NCBI GenBank assembly: GCA_947631195.1
Contig: CANRKK010000002.1
Location: forward strand, 106,290-170,289
Length of the DNA stretch: 64,000 nt
From: an uncultured Clostridia bacterium
GTDB taxonomy: Bacteria; Bacillota; Clostridia; Christensenellales; Borkfalkiaceae
Direction of reading: 5' to 3'
In this document: positions 1-6,877 of the stretch, piece by piece
Position numbering within the stretch: the stretch's first letter is position 1
Layout: each line of letters begins with the position of its first letter
Notes under the pieces: model-generated
Told to the model about the DNA's origin: nothing
Seen by the model: the letters and a program-made list of their open reading frames with translations, nothing else
Database searches by the model: none
Made by a program: the position numbers and the translations under genes

Positions 1-365
1 ACGTTTTCGGCGTGGCGGGCGGACTTGTCCTTGAACTGGGTCATGCGCTCCATCTCGCCCACGTACGTGAAGGTGTTTAACACCCAGCACAGCTCGGCGT
101 GCGCGGGGACGTGTGACTGGACATAGAGGCAGCACTTGGCGGGGTCTATCCCGCAGGCGATATACAGCGCGAGCATGGAAAGGGTCTTTTGCCTGAGTTC
201 GGCGGGGTTTTGCCGCACCGTTATGGCGTGCATGTTGGCTATGGCAAAATAACAGTTATAGTCGTTTTGCAGTTTGAGCCAGTTGCTTATCGCGCCCGCG
301 TAGTTGCCTATTGTGAGATTGTTTGTGGGCTGTATAGCCGAATACAGCGTCTTTTTGTCGTCCAT
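1..365 (-). CDS. trpS: Tryptophanyl-tRNA synthetase, N-terminal part (cut by window edge)
   Basis: Charges tRNA-Trp with tryptophan in the cytoplasm. Only the first ~121 codons are inside the window; the rest lies to the left. The translation starts [20 protein letters not shown], the class I synthetase start in which TIGN stands for the HIGH signature. It continues with an [10 protein letters not shown] segment and with [16 protein letters not shown] and [13 protein letters not shown], which are hallmarks of bacterial TrpRS. The ATG at 363-365 is the natural start because the family begins a few residues before the SAIQPT motif. No clear Shine-Dalgarno precedes it. The gene reads out of the window and no operon partner is visible upstream. 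Confidence 0.93.
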   Translation of the reverse strand, partial: MDDKKTLYSAIQPTNNLTIGNYAGAISNWLKLQNDYNCYFAIANMHAITVRQNPAELRQKTLSMLALYIACGIDPAKCCLYVQSHVPAHAELCWVLNTFTYVGEMERMTQFKDKSARHAEN

Positions 366-446
366 TATTATATAACCCAAAATTACTTCAATTTAATGAT
401 AGCACAGCCGCAAAAAAAAATCAAGCGTTATGCCGCGTGTTCCCCT

Positions 447-500
447 TGGGAAACGGCAGAACGCCATGAATTGCTCCGCAATTTTTAAAATAATTCACGG
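447..500. repeat. Fragment of the dispersed intergenic repeat
   Basis: The stretch beginning aaacggcagaacg and running through atgaattgctccgcaattt matches the end of the repeat units at about 6178-6212 and 6407-6441. It is a short stray copy in the trpS-thrC gap. Confidence 0.6.
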
Positions 501-617
501 CGCAAGCAGGGTTTCCCTCTATTTTTTAACATTATTGGGGGGGTGGGCGGGACAAAAGCAACGTGACGTTGCATCCAAGTTTCTTTATTGCTATAACGGT
601 AGACTTGCTTTTTCGCG

Positions 618-712
618 CGTCAAACTTTAATGACAATCCCCTCAGTCACCTGTCGGTGACAGCTCCCCTTACTAAAGGGAGCCAAGGGGGGCGGCGTTCG
701 CGCGGAATGACA
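618..712. repeat. Hairpin-rich dispersed element (CAGTCACC...GGTGAC / CTCCC...GGGAG)
   Basis: Two short inverted repeats follow each other: tcacc/ggtga near 646-660 and gctccc/gggagc near 661-682. They are followed by a stretch ending cgcggaatgacaa. This layout is typical of small palindromic intergenic elements in clostridial genomes. The rest of the 366-713 gap shows no gene. Confidence 0.5.
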
Positions 713-713
713 A

Positions 714-748
714 TCAAAAAAACCAGACATCGCCGAATGTCCGGTTTT
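714..748 (-). terminator. Rho-independent terminator of thrC
   Basis: On the minus strand a 10-bp stem (aaccggacat / atgtctggtt, one G-U pair) with a 6-nt loop is followed directly by a run of T residues. It lies about 15 nt past the thrC stop. Confidence 0.85.
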
Positions 749-760
749 TTGTGAACCACC

Positions 761-2242
761 TTAACCTTTTATAAACTCCAGCACCTCGGCGAACAGCTTT
801 TTGGGGTCGCACACCTTTGAAAACCTGACGGGCTTGTCCCTCAGGGCCAAAAGCCGCTTAGGAACGGCCATCGCGGTCGCCGCGTGCAGCCTCTTTATGC
901 CCTTGAAGCTGTCCTTCACGTCGTTGCCCGTCACGGCGTACAGTACGTCCTGCGGGAATTTGTAGGGGTTGGCCGTGGACACGATGACCATCGGAGTTTT
1001 GTCCTTTTTGTTCTTTTCAAACCAGTCCAGCGCAACCTTCATCGCGCAGCCCGTGTGCGGGTCCATGGTGTAGCCCACGTCCTCGAACACGCCGTACATC
1101 GCCTCCACGGAGGTCTCCTCGCTTGCAAAGCCGCCGTCGAAAGTCTTTTTTATCTCCTCGAGCTCGGCCGCCGTTATCTTGTATTTCAAGTTGGTTTTAA
1201 GTTCGGCCATTCTCTGGGCCGTGAGGGCGGCGTTCCTGCCCGAAACCTCGAATAAAAGCCTTTCCAAATTGGAGGATATCAGAATATCCATCGAGGGGGA
1301 CGTGGTTTTGTAAAACTCGCGGTGAATGTCGTACACGCCCGTATTTAAAAAGTCGGTGAGCACGTTGTTCAAGTTGCTGGCGCAGTGCAGCCTGCGTACG
1401 GGCAGACCCATGCGCTTTGCGTAATAGCCCGCCAAAATGTTGCCGAAGTTGCCCGTGGGCACGGTGAAATCTATCTCCTGCCCCATCTCTATCTGCCCGC
1501 CCGAAACAAGGTCGAGGTAGGCCGAAAAATAATACGCTATCTGCGGCGCAAGCCTGCCGAAGTTTATGGAATTGGCGGAAGAGAGGACCGTGTTGAGTTT
1601 TTTCAGCTCCGCAGCGCACTCCGCGCTTGCAAAAATTTCCTTTACGGCCGTCTGGCAGTCGTCGAAGTTGCCGCGCACGGCCGCCACGCATACGTTGTCC
1701 CCCTCCTGCGTGCACATCTGCAGTTTTTGCATTTTGGAGACCCCGTCGTTCGGGTAGAACACCATCACCTTTATGCCGTCCGCGTCCTTAAAGCCCTCCA
1801 AAGCGGCCTTGCCCGTATCTCCCGACGTCGCGACGAGGATCAAAATCTGTTCCTTTATGCCGAGAATGTCCGCCCCCTTCCTCAAAAGATAGGGCAACAA
1901 GGTGAGCGCCATGTCCTTAAAGGCGCAGGTGGGGCCGTGCCAAAGCTCCAGCATATACACGCCGTCGTCCAAACGGACGAGGGGGGCGGGGTCGCCCTCG
2001 AACTTGGCATAGGCCGCCTCGCACGCGCGCAAAAGTTCCGCCCTGTCGTATTCGGTCAAATATTTGCCTATGACGGCGGCCGCCCGCTCGGGATAGCTCA
2101 TTTCAAGCATGGCCGAAAGTTCCTCCGAAGAAACCGCGGGGAACGTTTCGGGCACATACAGCCCGCCGTTTGCGGCAAGCCCCTCCACTATGGCCTGTGC
2201 GCCGCTCGCCTTTCCGCCGCCGCGCGTGCTTACAAATTTCAT
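761..2242 (-). CDS. thrC: Threonine synthase
   Basis: PLP enzyme that converts O-phosphohomoserine to threonine, the last step of threonine synthesis. The 493-residue length and motifs fit the ThrC family. The N-terminus MKFVSTRGGG leads to a Y-V-P-E start region, the PLP lysine lies in the context GPTCAFKDMAL (about residue 110), then comes LVATSGDTGKAAL and later FTVPTGNFGNILAGYYAKRMG, the phosphate-binding loop. The ATG at 2242 is preceded by GAGAGG on the minus strand. It appears to be a single gene: a terminator lies upstream (after the neighbouring ATPase) and another lies just past its stop. Confidence 0.96.
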   Translation of the reverse strand: MKFVSTRGGGKASGAQAIVEGLAANGGLYVPETFPAVSSEELSAMLEMSYPERAAAVIGKYLTEYDRAELLRACEAAYAKFEGDPAPLVRLDDGVYMLELWHGPTCAFKDMALTLLPYLLRKGADILGIKEQILILVATSGDTGKAALEGFKDADGIKVMVFYPNDGVSKMQKLQMCTQEGDNVCVAAVRGNFDDCQTAVKEIFASAECAAELKKLNTVLSSANSINFGRLAPQIAYYFSAYLDLVSGGQIEMGQEIDFTVPTGNFGNILAGYYAKRMGLPVRRLHCASNLNNVLTDFLNTGVYDIHREFYKTTSPSMDILISSNLERLLFEVSGRNAALTAQRMAELKTNLKYKITAAELEEIKKTFDGGFASEETSVEAMYGVFEDVGYTMDPHTGCAMKVALDWFEKNKKDKTPMVIVSTANPYKFPQDVLYAVTGNDVKDSFKGIKRLHAATAMAVPKRLLALRDKPVRFSKVCDPKKLFAEVLEFIKG

Positions 2243-2283
2243 CTATTTACCTCTCTTTATAATGCCTGTCCTTGCTGTGGGGT

Positions 2284-2316
2284 GAAAAAGGCGGCACGGA
2301 AATACCGTGCCGCCCC
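2284..2316 (-). terminator. Terminator after the small P-loop ATPase gene
   Basis: Perfect 10-bp stem GGCGGCACGG / CCGTGCCGCC with a 5-nt loop, followed on the minus strand by TTTTT. It separates the gene at 2327 from thrC. Confidence 0.9.
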
Positions 2317-2326
2317 AAAAATGATT

Positions 2327-2734
2327 TTACAGATACTTTTTAACGAATTCGGGAAGGTCTGCTTCCTCGCAACTGCACGTTATGTAGATGGTTATGTTGT
2401 TTTCGCCCGCAACCTTGTCGAGCATATAGAATATCCCCGCAAGTTCGGCAATGGGCTTGCCCGTTATCCTCGACACGCCGTCCACATAGATATATTCATG
2501 GTCGCTGTTGCATGCCGCAACGCCCTTTACAAATCCGCAGAGCGCCTCCTCGCCGGCAACCTGATAGTCGGTGGTGTCGATAAAGCGCACGCTGCGGTGC
2601 AAATCGTACATACATCTCTTGTTGTCGGTGATGAATACGCTCAGCCCCTTTGCGTCTGTCGCGTTGCTGTTGGCAACGTCTATAAGATGCTTTGTCTTGC
2701 CGGTGCCTTTGGGTCCGTAAATAATTTTAATCAT
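2327..2734 (-). CDS. Small P-loop ATP-binding protein
   Basis: A 135-residue protein with a Walker A loop GPKGTGKT at residues ~7-14 near the very N-terminus and a hydrophobic strand ending in D (EYIYVDGVSR, ~residues 78-87) as a candidate Walker B. I cannot name a family more precisely than P-loop NTPase; no other domain is visible. The start is set at ATG 2734 because GGAGG stands 7 nt upstream; an in-frame extension to 2803 has no ribosome site and would read through the promoter. It has its own promoter and terminator, so it is a single-gene unit. Substrate and role are unknown. Confidence 0.75.
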   Translation of the reverse strand: MIKIIYGPKGTGKTKHLIDVANSNATDAKGLSVFITDNKRCMYDLHRSVRFIDTTDYQVAGEEALCGFVKGVAACNSDHEYIYVDGVSRITGKPIAELAGIFYMLDKVAGENNITIYITCSCEEADLPEFVKKYL

Positions 2735-2774
2735 TGAAATCCTCCATATAAGTATTATACTTACGTCTGAGTAT

Positions 2775-2803
2775 ATTTTAACAGTTATTATAAGGAATTT
2801 CAA
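2775..2803 (-). promoter_or_regulatory. Promoter of the P-loop ATPase gene
   Basis: Minus-strand TTGAAA (2798-2803), 17-nt spacer, TAAAAT (2775-2780). A short inverted repeat aagtat/atactt lies between it and the ribosome site. Confidence 0.6.
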
Positions 2804-2836
2804 GGCTTTACGCTAAAATTTTATAAATTTTCGCCG

Positions 2837-4039
2837 CTATTTTACCTCTGCGGCAAATTCCGCGATTTTTTGGAGCCCCTCCGCTATGTCGCCGAAGGAG
2901 AGCGCGTACGAAAGCCGTATCGCCTCGTCGTCGCCGAAGCACACGCCCGGGGTCACCGCCACCTGCTTTTCGGTCAGAAGAAGGTCGGCAACGTCCATGC
3001 TGCCCCCTATCTTTTTGCCCTTGTAGCTCTTGCCGAACAGCTTGTCCACGACGAGCATCACATAAAACGCGCCGTCGGGCTTGACGTAGTCCAACCCGAG
3101 CGGCTTGTAGCCGTCCAGCATTTTTAAAGTCTTTTCGCGGCGGTCGCCGAAAGCCGCAACCATCTCCTCCATCGGTCCCGTCGGCCCGTCCAGCGCGGCG
3201 ATCGCGGCGTACTGCGTCATCGTGTTGACGTTGGAGGTGGAGTGGCTCTGGAAAGAGGCTATGGCCTTTGCTATGACGGGTGCGCAGGCGAGATAGCCCA
3301 GCCTCCAGCCCGTCATCGCGTAGGACTTGGAAACGCCGTTGACGACTATCGTCAGCTCCTTCATTTCGGGCGAAACCGCGGCTATAGAATAGTGCTTTTC
3401 GCCGCCGTATATAAGTTTTTCGTACACCTCGTCCGAGAGCACCAAAATATTGTGTTTTACGCATACGTGTGCGATTTTTTCAATCTCCTCCTGCACGTAA
3501 ACGGAGCCCGTGGGGTTTGCGGGGGAGTTGAGTATAAGCATTTTCGTCTTGGGAGTTATGGCCGCTTCCAGCTGCTCAGCCGTCATCTTGTAGCCGCCCG
3601 CGCGCGTGGTCTGCACGAACACGGGCACGCCGCCGCAGCTTTTAACCACTTCGGGATAGGTCAGCCAATAGGGGGAGGGAATTATCACCTCGTCCCCCTC
3701 GTCTACGGTCGCAAAAAGCGCGTTGAATATGGAGTGCTTTGCGCCGTTGGAGACTATTATCTGCGAGGGGTCGTAGACGAGGCCGTTCTCCCTTTGGAGC
3801 TTTTTGCATATGGCCTTTTTAAGGGCGGGCAGACCCGCGGCTGCAACGTATTTGGTGTAGCCCTTGTCCATAGCTTCCTTTGCGGCCGCTATTATGTGCG
3901 CGGGGGTGTTGAAATCGGGTTCACCCACGCCGAAGTTTATAACGCGCACGCCCGCCGCTTTAAGCTCGTTGGCCTTGGCGGAAATGGCAAGGGTCATGCT
4001 CGGCGCAATGGACGCCACCCTGCGGGATACCTTTATCAT
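2837..4039 (-). CDS. Class I PLP-dependent aminotransferase (aspartate aminotransferase type)
   Basis: Transfers amino groups between an amino acid (probably aspartate) and 2-oxoglutarate, using PLP. The 400 residues cover the whole AAT-I fold: FGVGEPDFNTP near residue 40 (substrate entry), the cofactor-stacking region around PSPYWLTYPE, the asparagine segment LNSPANPTG, LSDEVYEKL for the pyridine-N aspartate, the Schiff-base lysine in SKSYAMTGWRLGY, and the C-terminal carboxylate arginine in IRLSYA. The start is ATG 4039, with AAGGAG 8 nt upstream; an in-frame TTG at 4045 sits too near that site. Neighbours do not define a pathway. The closest family members are Bacillus AspB-type enzymes, but substrate choice cannot be read from sequence. 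Confidence 0.93.
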   Translation of the reverse strand: MIKVSRRVASIAPSMTLAISAKANELKAAGVRVINFGVGEPDFNTPAHIIAAAKEAMDKGYTKYVAAAGLPALKKAICKKLQRENGLVYDPSQIIVSNGAKHSIFNALFATVDEGDEVIIPSPYWLTYPEVVKSCGGVPVFVQTTRAGGYKMTAEQLEAAITPKTKMLILNSPANPTGSVYVQEEIEKIAHVCVKHNILVLSDEVYEKLIYGGEKHYSIAAVSPEMKELTIVVNGVSKSYAMTGWRLGYLACAPVIAKAIASFQSHSTSNVNTMTQYAAIAALDGPTGPMEEMVAAFGDRREKTLKMLDGYKPLGLDYVKPDGAFYVMLVVDKLFGKSYKGKKIGGSMDVADLLLTEKQVAVTPGVCFGDDEAIRLSYALSFGDIAEGLQKIAEFAAEVK

Positions 4040-4159
4040 AAGCAATGCTCCTTATGGCATAATTCTGGTTTTCAGTATAGCATAGCCCCCGCCCTTTTGC
4101 AATCGATTAAACGCAATTTATTTTATTGCCGTATTTTGTAATGAATATAACTTTTTATG

Positions 4160-4203
4160 AAAATGCTTTACCGGGGGGCTTTTTTCCGCGGTAAAGCATT
4201 GTT
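4160..4203. terminator. Bidirectional hairpin terminator between SLOG gene and aminotransferase
   Basis: Perfect 12-bp stem aatgctttaccg / cggtaaagcatt (4162-4173 and 4189-4200) with a 15-nt loop. It is flanked by GTTTTT on the plus strand and a weaker TTTTCAT on the minus strand. It most likely ends the SLOG transcript. The gap 4040-4227 holds nothing else that I can see. Confidence 0.65.
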
Positions 4204-4227
4204 TTTGCCGATTTGCGCGCCGGACGT

Positions 4228-4701
4228 TCAATTTTCGGCGGCAAAATTTATCAGATTTTTATGTTTTTTTACGGCGTATTTATAGGCCTTGTACGCGCCG
4301 CTGTTCGTCCGCTCCTCCGCATAGAACAGCACCAAATCGCTTTGGTCTATCATCGCGCAGTTGCGGTAGTATATGGCGGTGTACCACCAATTAAACTCCT
4401 TTGTGGGACACTCGTAACTTTCATATTCCTGTTTTTTGAACCATGCGGGCGGCTTTCGCAGCTGGTTTTCAAGCGCGAAACAAAATACCCGCTTTATCCC
4501 GAGCCGGGGCAACTCCTCCCGCTTTTTTGTTACGATGTCATATACAAGCGAATCGAAACTGCTTCTGCCGCCGAACAGAAACGTGCGTACGCCGTCCGCT
4601 ATCGCCCTGTCTATAGCTGCCTCCGTCTTTGCTTTCAGACTTTCGGTTATTTCAACTTCGAAGTGACCGAAACAGGAACATACTTTTTCATTTTCACACA
4701 T
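4228..4701 (-). CDS. SLOG-superfamily nucleotide-binding protein (YpsA/DprA-like fold)
   Basis: A 157-residue single-domain protein. The start SCFGHFEVE resembles the GHR strand of this fold. FGGRSSFDSLVYDIV (~residues 44-58) matches the GG-x-GxD nucleotide loop, then comes a strand with RVFCFAL, and the C-terminal RNCAMIDQSDLVLFYAEE plus NSGAYKAYKYA matches the second half of DUF1273/SLOG proteins. Members bind nucleotides or related ligands; the ligand here is unknown. The ATG at 4701 follows AAAGGAG at a long spacing of 11 nt. That ribosome site sits inside a hairpin at the end of the structured RNA leader (4702-4909), so expression is probably controlled by that RNA. This is the only gene downstream of the RNA copies. 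Confidence 0.72.
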   Translation of the reverse strand: MCENEKVCSCFGHFEVEITESLKAKTEAAIDRAIADGVRTFLFGGRSSFDSLVYDIVTKKREELPRLGIKRVFCFALENQLRKPPAWFKKQEYESYECPTKEFNWWYTAIYYRNCAMIDQSDLVLFYAEERTNSGAYKAYKYAVKKHKNLINFAAEN

Positions 4702-4909
4702 AATAAACGCCGCTCCTTTAAGGAACGGCGCGTAGAATACCGTTCCTTGGTTGCAACGCCATTAAAACCTCTTTATTTCCGTGAAAACAAATCAGCCCGG
4801 AACAGGTATTTCTACCTATATTCTGTGACTTGTTCCGCGAAAATAAAAATGCAAAAAGGATACTTCCCCGCTCGGGGAAGAAACAGAGGTTGATTTTTAA
4901 TAGCGTTGC
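4702..4909 (-). ncRNA. Structured RNA, copy 1: riboswitch-like leader of the SLOG gene
   Basis: Transcription should begin near 4909 from the promoter at 4916-4944. The RNA closes with a 15-bp stem (4895-4909 with 4753-4767, one G-U). Inside are a CTTCCCC-GAGC-GGGGAAG hairpin (4863-4880), a second stem AACCTCT/AGAGGTT and a hairpin AGGTA-GAAA-TACCT with a GNRA loop (4804-4817) next to a bulge CACAGAATA (4819-4827). Past the closing stem two hairpins compete: GGAACGG/CCGTTCC (4740-4746 with 4722-4728), whose loop carries TATTCT, and CGCCGTTCC/GGAGCGGCG (4722-4730 with 4708-4716), which buries the Shine-Dalgarno of the SLOG gene. I do not recognise the class. Function as a translational switch is inferred. 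Confidence 0.7.
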
Positions 4910-4915
4910 ATTAGT

Positions 4916-4944
4916 ATTATAACACGGACATTTTAAAATATCAA
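4916..4944 (-). promoter_or_regulatory. Promoter of structured RNA copy 1
   Basis: Minus strand TTGATA (4939-4944), 17-nt spacer, TATAAT (4916-4921). The same hexamers and spacing occur before copy 2. Confidence 0.85.
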
Positions 4945-4965
4945 CAATAAAACCCCAAAGCGGCA

Positions 4966-5001
4966 CAAAATTAAGAGCGCCGCCCCGTAAAGGAACGGCG
5001 C
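4966..5001 (-). terminator. Terminator of RNA copy 2 (alternative to an antiterminator)
   Basis: 10-bp G+C-rich stem with two G-U pairs, followed by a T-rich tail. Its 5' arm CCGTTCC can pair instead with GGAACGG at 5012-5018, which would dissolve the terminator. Confidence 0.7.
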
Positions 5002-5155
5002 CCGTAGAATACCGTTCCCTGGTTGCGACGCCAACAAACTCTTTCATTAGAGAAAACAGTTTGAAACAGGTATTACTACCGTATTCTGTGTTTTCTCTAA
5101 AAAAATATACGCCCCGCGGGGTGGAAAGAAAATTACTATATTTAATTGGCGTCGC
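4966..5155 (-). ncRNA. Structured RNA, copy 2: terminates on its own
   Basis: Second, diverged copy of the element, about 190 nt, starting near 5155. The closing stem GCGACGCCAA/TTGGCGTCGC (5146-5155 with 5025-5034) differs from copy 1 by paired changes. The core hairpin is GGTA-GTAA-TACC (5069-5080), again a GNRA loop, and the bulge CACAGAATA (5082-5090) is unchanged. The 3' part again offers two hairpins: GGAACGG/CCGTTCC with loop TATTCT, or GCGCCGTTCC/GGGGCGGCGC (4992-5001 with 4977-4986, loop 5 nt) followed by TCTTAATTTTG, a terminator. So copy 2 has a transcription-termination platform where copy 1 has a translation platform. Confidence 0.7.
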
Positions 5156-5161
5156 AGTAGT

Positions 5162-5190
5162 ATTATAGCACGGCGGATTGAAAATATCAA
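5162..5190 (-). promoter_or_regulatory. Promoter of structured RNA copy 2
   Basis: Minus strand TTGATA (5185-5190), 17-nt spacer, TATAAT (5162-5167). Confidence 0.85.
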
Positions 5191-5255
5191 CAATAAAAAT
5201 AAAAAGGGCAAAAAAATTAACGGGAATTATATTCGAACACTTTTCTTTTTTGGTA

Positions 5256-5284
5256 TTGCAATCGTAAAACGGGTGTGCTATAAT
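5256..5284 (+). promoter_or_regulatory. Promoter of eda
   Basis: TTGCAA (5256-5261), 17-nt spacer, TATAAT (5279-5284), 42 nt before the start codon. It is back to back with the promoter of RNA copy 2. Confidence 0.85.
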
Positions 5285-5326
5285 GTTTAAGGTCAAAAAA
5301 TCATAAACCCTTTAAGGAGGAAAATT

Positions 5327-5941
5327 ATGGCACATGAACAGCTGATTGAACAAATCAAAAAGACCAAAATAGTACCCGTTGTGGTGCTCAATTCCATTGA
5401 AGAAACCCTGCCCAAGATGCAGGCCCTTGTCGAGGGCGGGCTGCCCTGCGCGGAGATAACCTTCCGCACTCCCTGCGCCGCCGACGCAATTAAGCTCACC
5501 GTGGAAACATATCCCGACATGCTTGTCGGCGCGGGCACCGTTATAAACCGCGAACAGTGCGAAAAGGCCATCGCGGCGGGCTCCAAATTCATTGTGTCCC
5601 CCGGTTTTTCGGAGGAGGTTGCGGACTGCTGCGCCGAGCACGGCATGCTCTATCTGCCCGGCATAGTTACCCCCACCGAGGCTATGGCGGCAATTGCAAA
5701 GGGACTTACAACCCTTAAATTCTTCCCCGCTTCCAACTACGGCGGACTTAAGACCATTAAGGCCATCTGCGCCGCGTTCCCCTATCTTAAGATTATGCCC
5801 ACGGGCGGCATAAACGAGAGCAACATACTTGAATATCTTGCATACGACAAGATTATCGCCTGCGGCGGCAGCTGGATGATGAGCGGCACGCCCGAGGAGA
5901 TCAAGGAAAAAACAAAGGCCGCCGTCGCCCTCGTGAAGTAA
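5327..5941 (+). CDS. eda: KHG/KDPG aldolase
   Basis: Class I aldolase that splits 2-keto-3-deoxy-6-phosphogluconate (and often 4-hydroxy-2-oxoglutarate) to pyruvate plus an aldehyde; it works at the end of the Entner-Doudoroff or hexuronate routes. The 204 residues match the family length. The catalytic glutamate is in CAEITFRTP (about residue 44), LVGAGTVIN follows, and the Schiff-base lysine lies in LKFFPASNYGG (about residue 130), with the phosphate loop MPTGGIN after it. The ATG at 5327 follows AAGGAGG by 7 nt. It stands alone: no dehydratase or kinase of the pathway lies next to it. Confidence 0.95.
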   Translation: MAHEQLIEQIKKTKIVPVVVLNSIEETLPKMQALVEGGLPCAEITFRTPCAADAIKLTVETYPDMLVGAGTVINREQCEKAIAAGSKFIVSPGFSEEVADCCAEHGMLYLPGIVTPTEAMAAIAKGLTTLKFFPASNYGGLKTIKAICAAFPYLKIMPTGGINESNILEYLAYDKIIACGGSWMMSGTPEEIKEKTKAAVALVK

Positions 5942-5942
5942 T

Positions 5943-6225
5943 TGCCCCGCAATTTTCAATAATTGAAAAGCCAATTAAGGCTTGTCATTTCGTGCGTGAG
6001 CGAAGCGGTAAGCGAAATAATCCCCCCGTGGGCTGGTCGAGGTTGGATAGGACGCAATGCAAAAGTCGCTGCGCGACAGATTCTTCGTCGGGCTGCGCCC
6101 GACTCAGAATGACAGGGGGGCGGGTGCCCTCGCGCAGAATGACAGGGGGGCAGGTGCCCTCGCGCAGAATGACAGGGGAAACGGCAGAACGATATGAATT
6201 GCTCCGCAATTTTCAATAATTGAAA
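5943..6225. repeat. Dispersed intergenic repeat, unit 1
   Basis: Begins with aattttcaataattgaaaag and gtcattt, carries the shared gcgtgagcgaagcggtaagc, gtgggctggtcgaggttgg and gtcgctgcgcgacagattc segments, and ends in three copies of a cgcagaatgacag module. Ends of the type GTCATT...AATGAC are inverted, as in MITE-like elements. No gene is visible in it. Confidence 0.8.
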
Positions 6226-6453
6226 AGCTAATTAAGGCTTGTCATTTTGAGCGTGAGCGAAGCGGTAAGCGAAATAATCCCCCCGTGGGCTGGTCGAGGT
6301 TGGATAGGACGCAATGCAAAAGTCGCTGCGCGACAGATTCTTCGTCGGGCTACGCCCGCCTCAGAATGACAGGGGGGGGCGGGTGCCCTCGCGCAGAATG
6401 ACAGGGGAAACGGCAGAACGATATGAATTGCTCCGCAATTTTCAATAATTACA
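6226..6453. repeat. Dispersed intergenic repeat, unit 2
   Basis: Near-identical to unit 1 from the gtcatttt start through the gtcgctgcgcgac segment, with fewer agaatgacag modules at the end. It directly follows unit 1. Confidence 0.8.
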
Positions 6454-6790
6454 ACGCAAGTTAAGCTGTGTCATTTCGAACGATATGAGACCCACGCAGT
6501 GGGCGATTGAGTGAGAGAATCCCCCTGTGGCTGCTCTTGGCCATTTGGAATAGTAACCTTAAATTGCCTCGACCAATCCACGAGGGGATTACCTCGCGCT
6601 CCGCGACTCGGAATGACACGTTTCATCAGGCCGCGTACATATTAAAAAGTCGCTGCGCGACAGATTCTTCGTCGGGCTGCGCCCGCCTCAGAATGACAGG
6701 GGGGGCGGGTGCCCTCGCGCAGAATGACAGGGGGGCAGGTGCCCTCGCGCAGAATGACAGAGGCGACGCTCGCGCAGGTTGTTAGGCGGC
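6454..6790. repeat. Dispersed intergenic repeat, unit 3 (rearranged)
   Basis: Combines the segment also found inverted near 50050-50110 (cacgcagtgggcgattgagtg... ccacaggggg type) with the gtcgctgcgcgac and agaatgacag modules of units 1 and 2. It fills the gap up to the terminator before the first YitT gene. Confidence 0.7.
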
Positions 6791-6843
6791 AAAGCCCTTA
6801 CACGTTTCATCGGGCCGCGTACATATTTTAAAAAACACATAAA

Positions 6844-6876
6844 TTGAGCCGCGCTGTTAGCGCGGCTCTCTTTTTG
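6844..6876. terminator. Hairpin terminator
   Basis: Perfect 10-bp stem gagccgcgct / agcgcggctc with a 3-nt loop and TCTTTTT on the plus side; on the minus side it is followed by AATTTAT. It lies immediately past the stop of the minus-strand YitT gene and may act on both strands. Confidence 0.7.
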
Positions 6877-6877
6877 T

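Noticed and set aside
1385..2737. Plus-strand frame of 450 aa
   Set aside because: Antisense shadow of thrC and the P-loop gene; it has poly-basic composition typical of G+C-rich shadows and crosses a terminator.
4966..5155. 6S RNA
   Set aside because: The RNA lacks a single long hairpin with a central open-promoter-like bubble; it has a multi-branch core, conserved GNRA hairpin and a switchable terminator. Not fully excluded without a covariance search.
4718..5296. Minus-strand reading frame of 192 aa with internal similarity
   Set aside because: The internal similarity is caused by the two RNA copies and their promoters (both -10 boxes are inside the frame). There is no ribosome site and hydrophobicity is random.
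5992..6785. Several 60-90 aa frames in the repeat block
   Set aside because: They only translate the intergenic repeat modules and differ between copies by frameshifts.
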